Positions 8,813 through 17,016 of a stretch of DNA of 64,000 bases are shown here, piece by piece. The first letter of the stretch is position 1, and each line of letters begins with the position of its first letter. Under the pieces are notes generated by a model. It was not told the DNA's origin and did not search any database. It saw only the letters and a program-made list of their open reading frames with translations. The stretch comes from JOPF136 sp963773835 (GTDB lineage Bacteria > Acidobacteriota > Terriglobia > Acidiferrales > UBA7541). The translations under genes were made by a program, and so were the position numbers. The stretch lies in the NCBI GenBank assembly GCA_963773835.1, contig CAVZCQ010000003.1, forward strand, positions 248,001 to 312,000. Direction: 5' to 3'.

Positions 8813-9937
8813 ATGCTTATTACCGAATCTCGAGAATTACAGCTGGAGGACCTGCTGGACCGGATCGGTGCGCAATTGCAGATCACGCCCTCGCAGCATC
8901 AGCAGGCGGAGGAAAGGTATCAAGCCGTGGCGAATTGGTTGGAGGCGGAAGGCAGCCCGATTGCCGGAATTCGCCAAGCGATTTATCCCCAGGGGTCACT
9001 GGCGATTGGGACCACTGTCAAGCCCCTAGCTCAGGAGGAGTATGACCTCGACTTGGTTCTTGAAGTTAGCCTGGACTGGCGTCGCATCACTGACCCCACC
9101 CGGCTTCTCAGGGCCGTTGAGTCGCGGCTGAGGCAGCATCGAGACTATAGCCAAATGCTCGAGCTGAAGAACCGCTGTGTTCGTCTAAATTACGCAAACG
9201 AATTTCACCTCGACATCTTGCCCGCCTGTCCGGACCCCACAGCGGGACCCACGTGCGTTGTGGTTCCTGACCAGGCAGCGAGGGAGTGGAAGCCAAGCAA
9301 TCCTAAGGGCTTCGCAGGCTGGTTCGACCGTCGAGCAAGGCTCTCGCTGAAGACCGTCCTCGCCGAAGCGGAGCGCTTGCCTGGGAGGGAGCCTCTTGAG
9401 CAGAAGCCACCTTTGAAGCGTGCAGTTCAGCTGCTAAAGAGATGGCGCGACTCTTATTACTCCGCAGATGCGAATGATGCGCCAGTCTCGATCGTGTTGA
9501 CTACGTTGGCCGGCATGTACTTCGCCGGAGAAAACTCAGTCCACGCCGGGCTTGAAACAATCCTCGAAGGGATCATCGGCGGGCTACCGGCGGCCCCCGG
9601 AAGACTCGTGGTGGTGAATCCGATGAATCCTCAGGAGGACCTAAGCGAAAAGTGGGCGAGCCGGAGCGCCTACAACGCGTTCGGGCAGGGGATTCGGGAG
9701 CTAAATGAAGACTGGAAGGAAATCTCACGCCTGCGTGGAATAGACGAGATGGGCGCACGCCTGAGCAGGCTCTTCGGAGAACGTCCCGTGCGATTGGCAC
9801 TGGCCGAGCAGGCAGGAGAAATACAGGAACTTCGGAAGGCCCATCACCTGGGAACCCGGAGGGGCGCCGCAGTCATCGCCAGCGTTGTCACGCCAGGAGT
9901 TTCAAAGATCCCAGGGAACACATTCTACGGTGAGTAG
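8813..9937 (+). CDS. CBASS CD-NTase (cyclic oligonucleotide synthase)
   Basis: The product is 374 aa, with AAGGAGG at an ideal distance from ATG 8813. It is a cGAS/DncV-like nucleotidyltransferase: the active-site Gly61-Ser62 in YPQGSLAIGTTVKP, the metal-binding Asp78-Leu-Asp80 in EEYDLDLVLEV, and the third carboxylate Asp134 in FHLDILPACP are all present. On phage sensing such enzymes make a cyclic di- or trinucleotide that activates an effector. Next come an E2-like gene, whose GTG start overlaps this stop, and a patatin effector. That order makes this the sensor/synthase of a type II-short CBASS system. The C-terminus reads NTFYGE; in type II systems the CD-NTase C-terminus is the conjugation point, so the Glu after the Gly is notable. 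The clade and the nucleotide made cannot be read from sequence alone. Confidence 0.9.
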   Translation: MLITESRELQLEDLLDRIGAQLQITPSQHQQAEERYQAVANWLEAEGSPIAGIRQAIYPQGSLAIGTTVKPLAQEEYDLDLVLEVSLDWRRITDPTRLLRAVESRLRQHRDYSQMLELKNRCVRLNYANEFHLDILPACPDPTAGPTCVVVPDQAAREWKPSNPKGFAGWFDRRARLSLKTVLAEAERLPGREPLEQKPPLKRAVQLLKRWRDSYYSADANDAPVSIVLTTLAGMYFAGENSVHAGLETILEGIIGGLPAAPGRLVVVNPMNPQEDLSEKWASRSAYNAFGQGIRELNEDWKEISRLRGIDEMGARLSRLFGERPVRLALAEQAGEIQELRKAHHLGTRRGAAVIASVVTPGVSKIPGNTFYGE

Positions 9938-10367
9938 GTTTTTCAAAACGGAGCGGCTCACGCTGGCCAAGCAGCTATATTCGATGAAGGAGAAGTATCC
10001 CCAGTTTGCTCCGAGCCGAAAGCGCGCCCAGGTGTGCTGGGTTGGCCCGCTCCGGCCGTCCGCCCTTAGCCGCGACTACACGGTGGAGATTGTGCTGAAG
10101 GAGGGCATCTCGCCGAGGGTGCGGGTGTTGGAGCCTCTGCTCAAGCAGCGCTCGGACGGCGAGCCGATCCCCCATGTTTACCCCGGGAACCATCTCTGCC
10201 TTCACCTGCCGGGTGAGTGGCAGCCGAGGATGTTCATTTCAGACTCGATTGTACCCTGGACGCTTCTTTGGCTCCTTTTCTACGAGTACTGGCGGGCCAC
10301 AGGAGAATGGATTGGAGGCGGAGTACATCCGCCTAGGGCGAAATCCCATGGGAGGCGGGCGGCATGA
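9930..10367 (+). CDS. CBASS E2-like conjugation protein (type II-short)
   Basis: The product is 145 aa from GTG 9930, which overlaps the CD-NTase stop; a TTG at 9885 would add 15 residues. The sequence has the bacterial E2-like signature: HVYPGNHLCLHLPGEW with catalytic Cys90, then IVPWTLLWLLFYEYW, and TGEWIGGGVHPP near the end. In type II CBASS an E1-E2 protein or, in short systems, a lone E2-like protein forms a thioester with the CD-NTase C-terminus and thereby regulates it. No E1 or JAB-protease gene is adjacent, so the cassette is the short form. Its stop overlaps the next start (ATGA), so translation of all three genes is probably coupled. Codon use is less GC-rich than in flanking genes. 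Confidence 0.87.
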   Translation: MSRFFKTERLTLAKQLYSMKEKYPQFAPSRKRAQVCWVGPLRPSALSRDYTVEIVLKEGISPRVRVLEPLLKQRSDGEPIPHVYPGNHLCLHLPGEWQPRMFISDSIVPWTLLWLLFYEYWRATGEWIGGGVHPPRAKSHGRRAA

Positions 10368-11338
10368 TAAACCGTCGCATCCTGGCTCTTGACGGTGGCG
10401 GCATCAAGGGTACTTTTTCGGCCTCCTTCTTGACCCATCTGGAAACCGGGCTGGACAGGCCGATCGGGGAGTACTTTGACCTGATAGTTGGAACTTCGAC
10501 AGGCGGAATCATTGCATTGGGCTTGGGGCTCGGACTGAAAGCATCGGAGCTGCTTAATTTTTACGTGACTGCGGGCACTGAGATTTTCTGCCCGCGCAGC
10601 TGGGTGCCACTGTGGGGAAGACTAGGAACCGGGAAATACGATCCCGTCCGATTAAAGTTTCATTTGGCACAGACGTTTGGGGATCGCAAACTCGGAGACT
10701 CCCAGTGTCGGCTCGTGATTCCGTCCGTAGACCTTGACACTGGCGAAGTGCACTTCTTCAAGACCGCCCACGTGCCTCGGCTCTGGGTCGATTATGGTAG
10801 AAGGGCCGTGGACGTGGCATTGGCAACCGCTGCCGCGCCGACCTACTTTCCACCGCACCGTCTTCGTTCGGGCGTACCCCTGGTCGACGGCGGCATCTGC
10901 GCAAGCAACCCCACGGGGTTAGCAGTCTCGGAAGCAATTGGTGTGCTCGGCTGGGACCGGGAGAGTCTGCGGATATTGAGCGTTGGAACCACAAGGTCGC
11001 CACTCAACGTAGGTAGAGGTGGGTGGCTGGGGTGGCGTCGAAAGGTCTGGACCTACAAGCTATTCGAGTTGATGAGCGTCGCGCAGTCTTCGTACTCTCT
11101 GGGTACCGCAATGGTTCTCGTGGGAGAGGCCAACCTCTTCAGGGTAGACCCGGTAGCTCCTGCAGGGCGGTTCAAACTCGATTCGAGCAAGGATCTAGAC
11201 TCGCTCGTCGGCCTTGGAGACTCTTTCGCAAGGCAGGAGATGCCCCGGCTCAGGAGCATTTTCTTCGAAAAGCCTGCTGAGCCTTTCGAACACACGTACC
11301 GGCCTCCGACTTCATCGACGGGGGCTAGCACCGCTTAG
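10364..11338 (+). CDS. capV: Patatin-like phospholipase, CBASS effector CapV
   Basis: The product is 324 aa. The patatin catalytic dyad is complete: oxyanion motif DGGGIKGTFSA (residues 10-20), nucleophile Ser45 in GTSTG, and Asp175 in VDGGICASNP. In CBASS, CapV is activated by a cyclic dinucleotide, degrades membrane phospholipids and kills the infected cell. The gene overlaps the E2-like gene by ATGA and is the last of the three-gene cassette. It converges on a DinB-like gene with a 4-nt overlap, which leaves no space for a separate terminator. A free-standing patatin would be the alternative reading, but the position directly after a CD-NTase and an E2 makes the effector role very likely. 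Confidence 0.92.
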   Translation: MINRRILALDGGGIKGTFSASFLTHLETGLDRPIGEYFDLIVGTSTGGIIALGLGLGLKASELLNFYVTAGTEIFCPRSWVPLWGRLGTGKYDPVRLKFHLAQTFGDRKLGDSQCRLVIPSVDLDTGEVHFFKTAHVPRLWVDYGRRAVDVALATAAAPTYFPPHRLRSGVPLVDGGICASNPTGLAVSEAIGVLGWDRESLRILSVGTTRSPLNVGRGGWLGWRRKVWTYKLFELMSVAQSSYSLGTAMVLVGEANLFRVDPVAPAGRFKLDSSKDLDSLVGLGDSFARQEMPRLRSIFFEKPAEPFEHTYRPPTSSTGASTA

Positions 11339-11895
11339 CGGGCCGCGCTGGACGACACTTGCTGGGCCTGGGCGGCGCGCATCTGGGCCATCCGCTCGTT
11401 GAACTGGCGCGTGAGGTGGGGAACGATGCCGAGTTGGCGTTCGATGAGCATCAACTGGGCGCGGTGGTGCATCTCGTGCTCCTTGGCCCCCAGAATTCTT
11501 TCGAAGCGTGTTTTTGAGGTCTTGCCGTCGGGTTCGGTGACCGTTTCGGCGAGGAATTCGGGAGTCAGCGTCTCCTGCCAGGCCGCGAACTTCTCTCCCT
11601 CGGTGCGCAGCAGCTCGATGAGCTCCGCTTTCGTCCTGGGCTTGGCTTCCTCGGCCTTGAAGATGTCGCTGATTTTGGAGAAATCGAAGCCGGCCAGCGT
11701 GGTGATTTCCTTCTTATTCAAATCGATCCACAGGCGTGTGGCGATGGCGATGTGCGTGAGCATTTGGGCCACGGAACGCGCCTCGGGCGCGGCCACGTGG
11801 CTGTACTTGGACTCTGGAATATCTTCCGCAACCTGAATCGTGTTCTTGCGCACCGTACGGAACGCGTTGGCCAGCTCTTTTCCGCCGTAAGACAT
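11335..11895 (-). CDS. DinB-fold protein
   Basis: The product is 186 aa, cytoplasmic (no signal peptide), starting MSYGGKELANAFRTVRKNT. It shows the DinB pattern: His in LTHIAIATRLW, a central helix region, and the KEHEMHHRAQLMLIERQLG helix with clustered His residues for the metal site. The likely role is a metal-dependent, thiol-related S-transferase or detoxification enzyme, but no substrate can be named. It overlaps the end of capV by 4 nt tail to tail. The C-terminal end is Gln/Ala-rich and probably disordered. Confidence 0.8.
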   Translation of the reverse strand: MSYGGKELANAFRTVRKNTIQVAEDIPESKYSHVAAPEARSVAQMLTHIAIATRLWIDLNKKEITTLAGFDFSKISDIFKAEEAKPRTKAELIELLRTEGEKFAAWQETLTPEFLAETVTEPDGKTSKTRFERILGAKEHEMHHRAQLMLIERQLGIVPHLTRQFNERMAQMRAAQAQQVSSSAAR

Positions 11896-12002
11896 GGGTC
11901 ACCTCGATCTGGAAGTTGCCATCCTGCCGGAGCAGGAGGCCAGAATTCGATGCGCGGCGCTGGCTGAATGTGACCACATACTTGAAGACCCGAGGGGGCG
12001 CG

Positions 12003-12008
12003 TATACT
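12003..12008 (+). promoter_or_regulatory. TATACT -10-like box upstream of the dehydrogenase gene
   Basis: TATACT lies 29 nt before the start codon. A TTGAAG at 11982-11987 is a possible -35 with a short 15-nt spacer. The same hexamer precedes nrdJ (5600) and infC (24744). Confidence 0.4.
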
Positions 12009-12037
12009 CGCGAGAGTCGAGAGGGAGGGACAGGGGC

Positions 12038-12994
12038 ATGAAAGTTGGAATCATAGGCGCGGGGGGCGTGGGAACGGCGTGCCTGGTGGCGCTGGTGGCG
12101 CGGGGGACCACGGCGTGCCGGGTGATTGTGGTGGACAAGAACCAGGCGCTGGCAAAGGGCGTGGTCGCGGACTTGCAGTATGGCGCGACGCTTTCTCCCA
12201 CGGTGGAGATTCGTGCGGGCGACTATTCCGACCTGGCCGATGCGGCGCTGGTGATCATCACCGCGGGGATCAACGAAAAAGCGGGCGGGGCAACGGACCG
12301 CAGCGATCCGGCGGGACGGCTGAGATTACTGGACACCAACGCGGGCGTGTACCGGCAGATCGTGCCGCAGGTGGCGGCGGTGGCCCCGCAGGCGCTGCTC
12401 CTGGTGGTGACGGACCCGCCGGACCCGCTGGCGGATGTGGCCCGCCAGCTCGCCGGCCATGGCCGTGTGCTGAGCAGCGGGACGTATCTCGACTCGCTGC
12501 GCTTCCGGCTGCATCTCGCGCGGCGGCTGAAGGTGAATCCGTCGAATGTGGAGGCGCAGGTGGTGGGAGAACACGGCACCTCTCAGGTGTTTCTGTGGTC
12601 CTCGGCGCGCGTGGCCGGAACGCCGATCACCGCGCTGCTGGAGCAAAGCGGCCAGTCGCTCGATACCTTCCGGCGGGAGGTGGAGCAGGACGTGCGCTAC
12701 GCCAATATCACCATCATCGAAGGTACGGGCGCGAGCCGGCTGGGAATCGGTATGGTGACGGCGCGCATTGCGGAGGCGATCCTGCGCGACGAGCAGGCAG
12801 TGATCCCCATCGGCTCCTACCATCCAAAATACGGGGCGACCTTCTCTCTTCCCAGCGTGCTGGGACGCCAGGGCGTGAGCCAGGTGTTCGAGCCGGAGAT
12901 GTCGGCGCAGGAGCGGCAGGCGCTGGAGCGGAGCGCGGGGGTGCTGCGGACGGTGGTGGAGAGGATGCAAGGATCGGCCGCGCGGATGGGGTAG
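12038..12994 (+). CDS. L-lactate/malate dehydrogenase family oxidoreductase
   Basis: The product is 318 aa from ATG 12038, behind GAGGGAGGGACAGGGG. The N-terminal Rossmann fold has GIIGAGGVGTAC for NAD. Catalytic elements of the LDH/MDH family are present: LDSLRFR (Asp and Arg of the relay) and GEHGTSQV (catalytic His). The substrate-specificity loop is unusual: after ITAGINEKAGG it runs GATDRSDPAGRLRLL, longer than the usual LDH or MDH loop. The motif normally read as GEHGDS is GEHGTS, and the usual TNPVD is TDPPD. It therefore belongs to the 2-hydroxyacid LDH/MDH superfamily, but its real substrate is uncertain. A hairpin (13030-13061) follows. Confidence 0.82.
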   Translation: MKVGIIGAGGVGTACLVALVARGTTACRVIVVDKNQALAKGVVADLQYGATLSPTVEIRAGDYSDLADAALVIITAGINEKAGGATDRSDPAGRLRLLDTNAGVYRQIVPQVAAVAPQALLLVVTDPPDPLADVARQLAGHGRVLSSGTYLDSLRFRLHLARRLKVNPSNVEAQVVGEHGTSQVFLWSSARVAGTPITALLEQSGQSLDTFRREVEQDVRYANITIIEGTGASRLGIGMVTARIAEAILRDEQAVIPIGSYHPKYGATFSLPSVLGRQGVSQVFEPEMSAQERQALERSAGVLRTVVERMQGSAARMG

Positions 12995-13029
12995 AAGATC
13001 GGCCGAGCCGTGGAGCGCGGGCAGGTAAG

Positions 13030-13061
13030 GCGAGAGGCCGCTGAACTTCGCGGCCTCTCGC
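13030..13061. terminator. Bidirectional terminator-type hairpin
   Basis: A 12-bp perfect stem (GCGAGAGGCCGC / GCGGCCTCTCGC) with an 8-nt loop lies between the convergent dehydrogenase and rhodanese genes. There is no U-run. Its position, 36 nt after one stop and about 60 nt from the other, fits bidirectional termination. Confidence 0.65.
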
Positions 13062-13122
13062 TGTCAATGGCCTTCGGGCTGCCGTTGGCGGGCAATCCGG
13101 AAATGTGAGCGCGCGGACCGCG

Positions 13123-13992
13123 TCAGCTGGCGGCGGTAGCGGCGACTTCCTTTTCGATGGGCGCGCCGACGATGTTGCCCCATTCGGTCCAGGAGCCGTC
13201 GTAGTTGCGCACCCGGCTGTAGCCGAGCAGGTAGCGCAGCACGAACCAGGTGTGCGCGCTGCGCTCGCCGATGCGGCAGTAAGCAATCACTTCCTTGTCG
13301 CCGGTGATGCCCTTGCCGGCGTAGAGCTGGCGGAGGGCGTCGGCGGGCTTGAAGGTGCCGTCTTCCAGCACGGCCTGGGCCCAGGGAATGCTCGCGGCGC
13401 CGGGGATGTGGCCGCCGCGCTGGGCCGTTTCCGTCATGCCCGGCGGTGCGATGATGCGCCCGGTGAACTCGTCGGGGGAGCGGACGTCCACGAGCTGGGC
13501 GCCGAGCCGGCCATCGAGCACGGAGAAGATGTGGTCGCGGCGCGCGCGAAGATCGAGATTCGGCGTGGGCACCGGGTAGTTCGACGAGGTGGTAACGGCT
13601 TCCGCTTTCGCCGAGAGAGGCCGCTTCTCCTCGACCCATTTCTTGCGGCCGCCGTTCATCAGGCGCAGCTTCGAGTGGCCGTAATAGCCGAGCAGCCAGA
13701 GCGCCCAGCACGCGAACCAATTGTTGTTGTCGCCGTAGAGCACGACGGTGGTGTCGGCCGTGATGCCGGAACGGCGCATCAGCGAAGCAAATCCTTTGGG
13801 ATCGAGAATGTCGCGGCGGATGGGGTCCTGCAGCTCCGTCTGCCAGTTCCAGCCGATGGCGCCGTCTACGTGCCCCTGCGCGTACGCGGAAGTGTCCACA
13901 TCCACCTCGACCACGCGAATGCCGGGATCGCGGCTGTGTTCAGCCACCCAGGCTGTGGAGACGAGTACATCGGAATTGGCGTAATCGGCCAT
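13123..13992 (-). CDS. sseA: Thiosulfate/3-mercaptopyruvate sulfurtransferase (tandem rhodanese)
   Basis: The product is 289 aa from 13992, chosen for AAAGGAG upstream and because the longer ORF has no homologous look. It holds two rhodanese domains. The first (about 8-125) is inactive, with Asn where the Cys would be in the loop near VLYGDNNNW. The second (about 155-285) carries the active-site loop CRIGERS with catalytic Cys239. The enzyme transfers sulfane sulfur from thiosulfate or mercaptopyruvate to cyanide or other thiols. The loop CRxGxR is nearer to thiosulfate sulfurtransferase than to the CGxGV[TS] loop of mercaptopyruvate enzymes. It is monocistronic between two hairpins. Confidence 0.9.
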   Translation of the reverse strand: MADYANSDVLVSTAWVAEHSRDPGIRVVEVDVDTSAYAQGHVDGAIGWNWQTELQDPIRRDILDPKGFASLMRRSGITADTTVVLYGDNNNWFACWALWLLGYYGHSKLRLMNGGRKKWVEEKRPLSAKAEAVTTSSNYPVPTPNLDLRARRDHIFSVLDGRLGAQLVDVRSPDEFTGRIIAPPGMTETAQRGGHIPGAASIPWAQAVLEDGTFKPADALRQLYAGKGITGDKEVIAYCRIGERSAHTWFVLRYLLGYSRVRNYDGSWTEWGNIVGAPIEKEVAATAAS

Positions 13993-14106
13993 TTGCGGAC
14001 TCCTTTGCGGCTCTGCGTCCCGTCCCGAAGCTAGGAGACACGGATCGCATGCCTCAAGTGCTGGTTTCCATGAGATGCGCGGAGGGCGGAAGAGGTTCCA
14101 CGCAAG

Positions 14107-14136
14107 GGTGGCGCTCCGACTCGTCGGAGCGCCACC
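14107..14136. repeat. Palindrome at the stop codon of a small gene
   Basis: The arms GGTGGCGCTCCGA and TCGGAGCGCCACC form a 13-bp perfect stem with a 4-nt loop. On the minus strand it follows directly on the TAG stop of the 14136-14399 gene (TAG-GTGGCGC), and can act as its terminator. It resembles the TAG-GTGGCAC element at 57902 in its foot. Confidence 0.7.
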
Positions 14137-14399
14137 TATGCGGCAGGTTCCAAGGGTCCCTCGCGCGCTTCCAGTTCGACGCGCAGCAGCCAGTCGCGGT
14201 GCATTTTTTCGGCGTCGAGCCAGCGCTCCAGTGGCTCGCGCTCCGGAGCTTCCCATTCCACCAGCATTTTTCCGTCCTGCAGGTTCACCAGCACGCGGGC
14301 CACGCCGAGCCCCGGGGCCTGGCGGATACGATCAAGGAGCTGTGCGGCTCCCTGGCGCGTCAAACAGGCTAGGGTGTGAAACGTGAGATAGCGCGGCAT
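14136..14399 (-). CDS. Small conserved protein of unknown function
   Basis: The product is 87 aa starting MPRYLTFHTLACLTRQGAAQ, with GGAGGT upstream. The first 20 residues form a beta strand and a Cys-containing helix start, then come the strand VARVLVNLQDGKMLVEWEA and a helix with LERWLDAEKMH. The alternating beta-alpha-beta pattern suggests a ferredoxin-like small fold of the kind found in uncharacterised monooxygenase-like or metal-binding families. No signal peptide. The neighbours give no functional hint. Confidence 0.55.
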   Translation of the reverse strand: MPRYLTFHTLACLTRQGAAQLLDRIRQAPGLGVARVLVNLQDGKMLVEWEAPEREPLERWLDAEKMHRDWLLRVELEAREGPLEPAA

Positions 14400-14430
14400 C
14401 CAGACCTCCGACGACAAGCCGTTCATCAGA

Positions 14431-14455
14431 GCACAGACAGGATTGTCTGTGCTAC
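14431..14455 (-). repeat. GTAG-headed palindrome (GCACAGACA stem)
   Basis: Arms GCACAGACA and TGTCTGTGC enclose a 4-nt loop; one further A-T pair extends the stem to 10 bp. On the minus strand it begins GTAGCACAGACA. The same 9-bp arms occur at 30640-30674 behind pheS. It lies in the divergent intergenic region between the small gene and the DUF4139 gene. Confidence 0.75.
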
Positions 14456-14522
14456 CGGGGCGGCAGAATCGTTCGCCTCGGTGTCTAAATGGTATTGTAA
14501 CTGCGCCCGAAGGAGGCGTCCC

Positions 14523-16952
14523 ATGCTGCGAAAATTCCTCGCTGCAACCCTGTTTGTGTTACTGGCCTGGCCGGCGGCGGCACAGGAGAAATCAACTGCA
14601 AAACCCGGTGCGAAGGCGCCTGCCGTTGCGGGCGCCACCGCCCGCGAAGCGCAACCAGGCGGCGGTGCGGAGACCCCGGCAGCGAAACTGCCGGTGCGCC
14701 GCGTGGTGCTGTACAAAAACGGCGTGGGCTATTTCGAGCATCTGGGGCGCGTGCGCGGCAACCAGACGCTGACCATCGATTTCACCAGCGGACAGTTGAA
14801 CGACGTGCTCAGCTCGCTCACGGTGCTGGACCTGGGCGGCGGAAAAATCACCGCGGTCAACTACAACTCGGAAGCGCCGCTGGCGAAGCGGCTGGGGGCG
14901 CTGAGGCTGCCGCTGGGCGAGCAGACGACGGTCAGCCAGTTCCTGAACGCGCTGCGCGGGGCGCGCCTCGAGGTGCGCACGGGTGGCGGAACGATTACCG
15001 GACGGCTGCTTTCGGTGGAACGCAAGACGCGGACGACGAAGGAAGGACAGATGGTGCCGTACGACGAAGTCGCGCTGATCACCGACGCGGGCGAGGTGCG
15101 CACCGCGGAACTGGGAACGGCGACGAGCGTGCGGCTGGCCGAACGCGATCTGAACCAGGAAGTGGGCCGCTACCTGAACCTGATCGCGTCCACGCGCCTC
15201 CAGGACCTGCGGCGGATGACCATCTCGTCGGCGGGCGCGGGCGAGCGGCAGGTGTACGTGAGCTACATCAGCGAGGTGCCGCTGTGGAAGACGACGTACC
15301 GGATCGTGATGCCGTCGAAAGCGAATGCGAAGCCGCTGCTGCAGGGCTGGGCGATTGTGGACAACACGGTGGGCGAGGACTGGGAGAACGTGGAGCTGTC
15401 GCTGGTGGCCGGAGCGCCGCAATCGTTCATCCAGCAGCTCTCGCAGCCGTACTACTCGCGGCGGGCGGTGGTGCCGCTGCCGGAAAGCGTGCAACTGGAG
15501 CCGCAGACGCATGCGGCGACGCTGATTCCGGGCAACGGAACGCTGACCGGCAATGTGACGGATCCGAGCGGCGCCGTCGTCGCCAATGCGACCGTGCGGG
15601 TGGTTGACGCGAGCAATAATCTGGTAGCAACGGCCACGACGGATGAATCCGGCGACTATCAGGTGAACGGGCTGCCGGAGGGAAATTATCGAGTAGAGGT
15701 CACCCAGGCGGGATTCAGGTCGTATGTCGAGAACAATGTCGCCGTGACGGGCGGAGAAGAAGTGTCGAAAGACATGGAGCTGCAGGTGGGCGCATCATCC
15801 GAATCGGTAATGGTGATGGCGGCGCCGGCGCCTGCGGCCCCGGTGGGCGGGATTGCTGGGGGCCGGTTCCGGGCTGAACGCAAAGCGGCCCTGGGGGCAC
15901 CGAGCAACCGCGCGTACGATGCCAACACTCTCGCCTCCACGCGGGCGTCGCAGCAGGCTGCGGCACAGGCGCGCGAGCTGGGCGACCTGTTCGAATACAA
16001 ACTGAAGCAGCCGGTGACGATCCGGAAAAATCAGTCGGCGCTGGTGCCCATCCTGCAGTCGGACGTAACGGCGGAGAAGGTGTCGTTGTGGAGCGAATCC
16101 GCGGGCCGGCCGCAGCCGCTGCTGGCCATCTGGCTGACGAACACGAGCGGGCTGACGCTGGACGGCGGCAGCTTTACGGTGCTGGAGGAAGAGACGTTTG
16201 CAGGCGAAGGGCTGCTCGACCCGATCAAACCCGGGGAGAAGCGGCTGCTCTCGTACGCGGCGGACCTGGGCGTTCGCGTGGACGCGAAGTCGGAGAGCCG
16301 GTCGGAGCCGGTCACACGCGTGCGCATCAACCGCGGGGTGATGACGATGACGAGCGAGATCCGCGAGCAGAAGACGTACACCATCCGGAATGAAGACACG
16401 CACCCGCGCACCGTGGTGATCGAACACCCGCGCCGGCCGGAGTACAAACTCGCGCCGGAGCTGGAGCCCGCGGAGACGACTGCGGGGATGTACCGCTTCC
16501 GCGTGGAGGTTCCAGCGAAAAAGACGGAAATGCTGACGGTGAAGGAAGCGAAGCCGCTCGAGACGCGCTACGCCATCAGCAACCTGTCGGGCGATCAGAT
16601 CACGCTGTTCGTGCGGCAGAAGACGATCAATCCGGAAATCGAGGCGGCGCTGCGGAAGATCGTGGCGCAGAAGGGAGTGATCGCCGGATTCGACCGGGAA
16701 ATTCAGTCCCGCCGCGACGAAACCAACCGCATCTTCAACGACCAGCAGCGGCTGCGGGAAAACATGAAGGCGCTGAAGGGCAGCGCCGAGGAAAAAGCGC
16801 TGGTGGAACGCTATACCAAAGAGCTGAACGAGCAGGAAGACCGGCTGGCGGCCATCCGCAAAGAGACCGCGGACCTGGAGGCGAAGCGCGCGGAGGCCCA
16901 GGCGGAATTGAACCGGATGATAGAAGCGCTGCAGTTTGACGCAACAATCTAG
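14523..16952 (+). CDS. Secreted DUF4139-type protein with inserted carboxypeptidase-regulatory domain
   Basis: The product is 809 aa from ATG 14523 with AAGGAGG at 14510-14516. A signal peptide (KFLAATLFVLLAWPAAAQ) leads into a region typical of DUF4139 proteins (VVLYKNGVGYFEHLG, and VPLWKTTYRIVM...LQGWAIVDNTVGEDWENVEL). At about residues 337-425 an Ig-like carboxypeptidase-regulatory domain is inserted (GTLTGNVTDPSGAVVANATV...DESGDYQVNGLPEGNYRV...). The DUF4139 fold then resumes (VTIRKNQSALVPIL, LTNTSGLTLDGGSFTVL). The last 110 residues are a predicted coiled coil rich in Glu, Lys and Arg. The function is unknown. The inserted module is of the kind usually found at the N-terminus of acidobacterial TonB receptors. 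Confidence 0.8.
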   Translation: MLRKFLAATLFVLLAWPAAAQEKSTAKPGAKAPAVAGATAREAQPGGGAETPAAKLPVRRVVLYKNGVGYFEHLGRVRGNQTLTIDFTSGQLNDVLSSLTVLDLGGGKITAVNYNSEAPLAKRLGALRLPLGEQTTVSQFLNALRGARLEVRTGGGTITGRLLSVERKTRTTKEGQMVPYDEVALITDAGEVRTAELGTATSVRLAERDLNQEVGRYLNLIASTRLQDLRRMTISSAGAGERQVYVSYISEVPLWKTTYRIVMPSKANAKPLLQGWAIVDNTVGEDWENVELSLVAGAPQSFIQQLSQPYYSRRAVVPLPESVQLEPQTHAATLIPGNGTLTGNVTDPSGAVVANATVRVVDASNNLVATATTDESGDYQVNGLPEGNYRVEVTQAGFRSYVENNVAVTGGEEVSKDMELQVGASSESVMVMAAPAPAAPVGGIAGGRFRAERKAALGAPSNRAYDANTLASTRASQQAAAQARELGDLFEYKLKQPVTIRKNQSALVPILQSDVTAEKVSLWSESAGRPQPLLAIWLTNTSGLTLDGGSFTVLEEETFAGEGLLDPIKPGEKRLLSYAADLGVRVDAKSESRSEPVTRVRINRGVMTMTSEIREQKTYTIRNEDTHPRTVVIEHPRRPEYKLAPELEPAETTAGMYRFRVEVPAKKTEMLTVKEAKPLETRYAISNLSGDQITLFVRQKTINPEIEAALRKIVAQKGVIAGFDREIQSRRDETNRIFNDQQRLRENMKALKGSAEEKALVERYTKELNEQEDRLAAIRKETADLEAKRAEAQAELNRMIEALQFDATI

Positions 16953-17016
16953 CGGCCTGGGACTGAGCTGCCCGCGAGTTGACAGAGGGGCAGGGGCCGG
17001 GCAGACTCGCGGCGAA

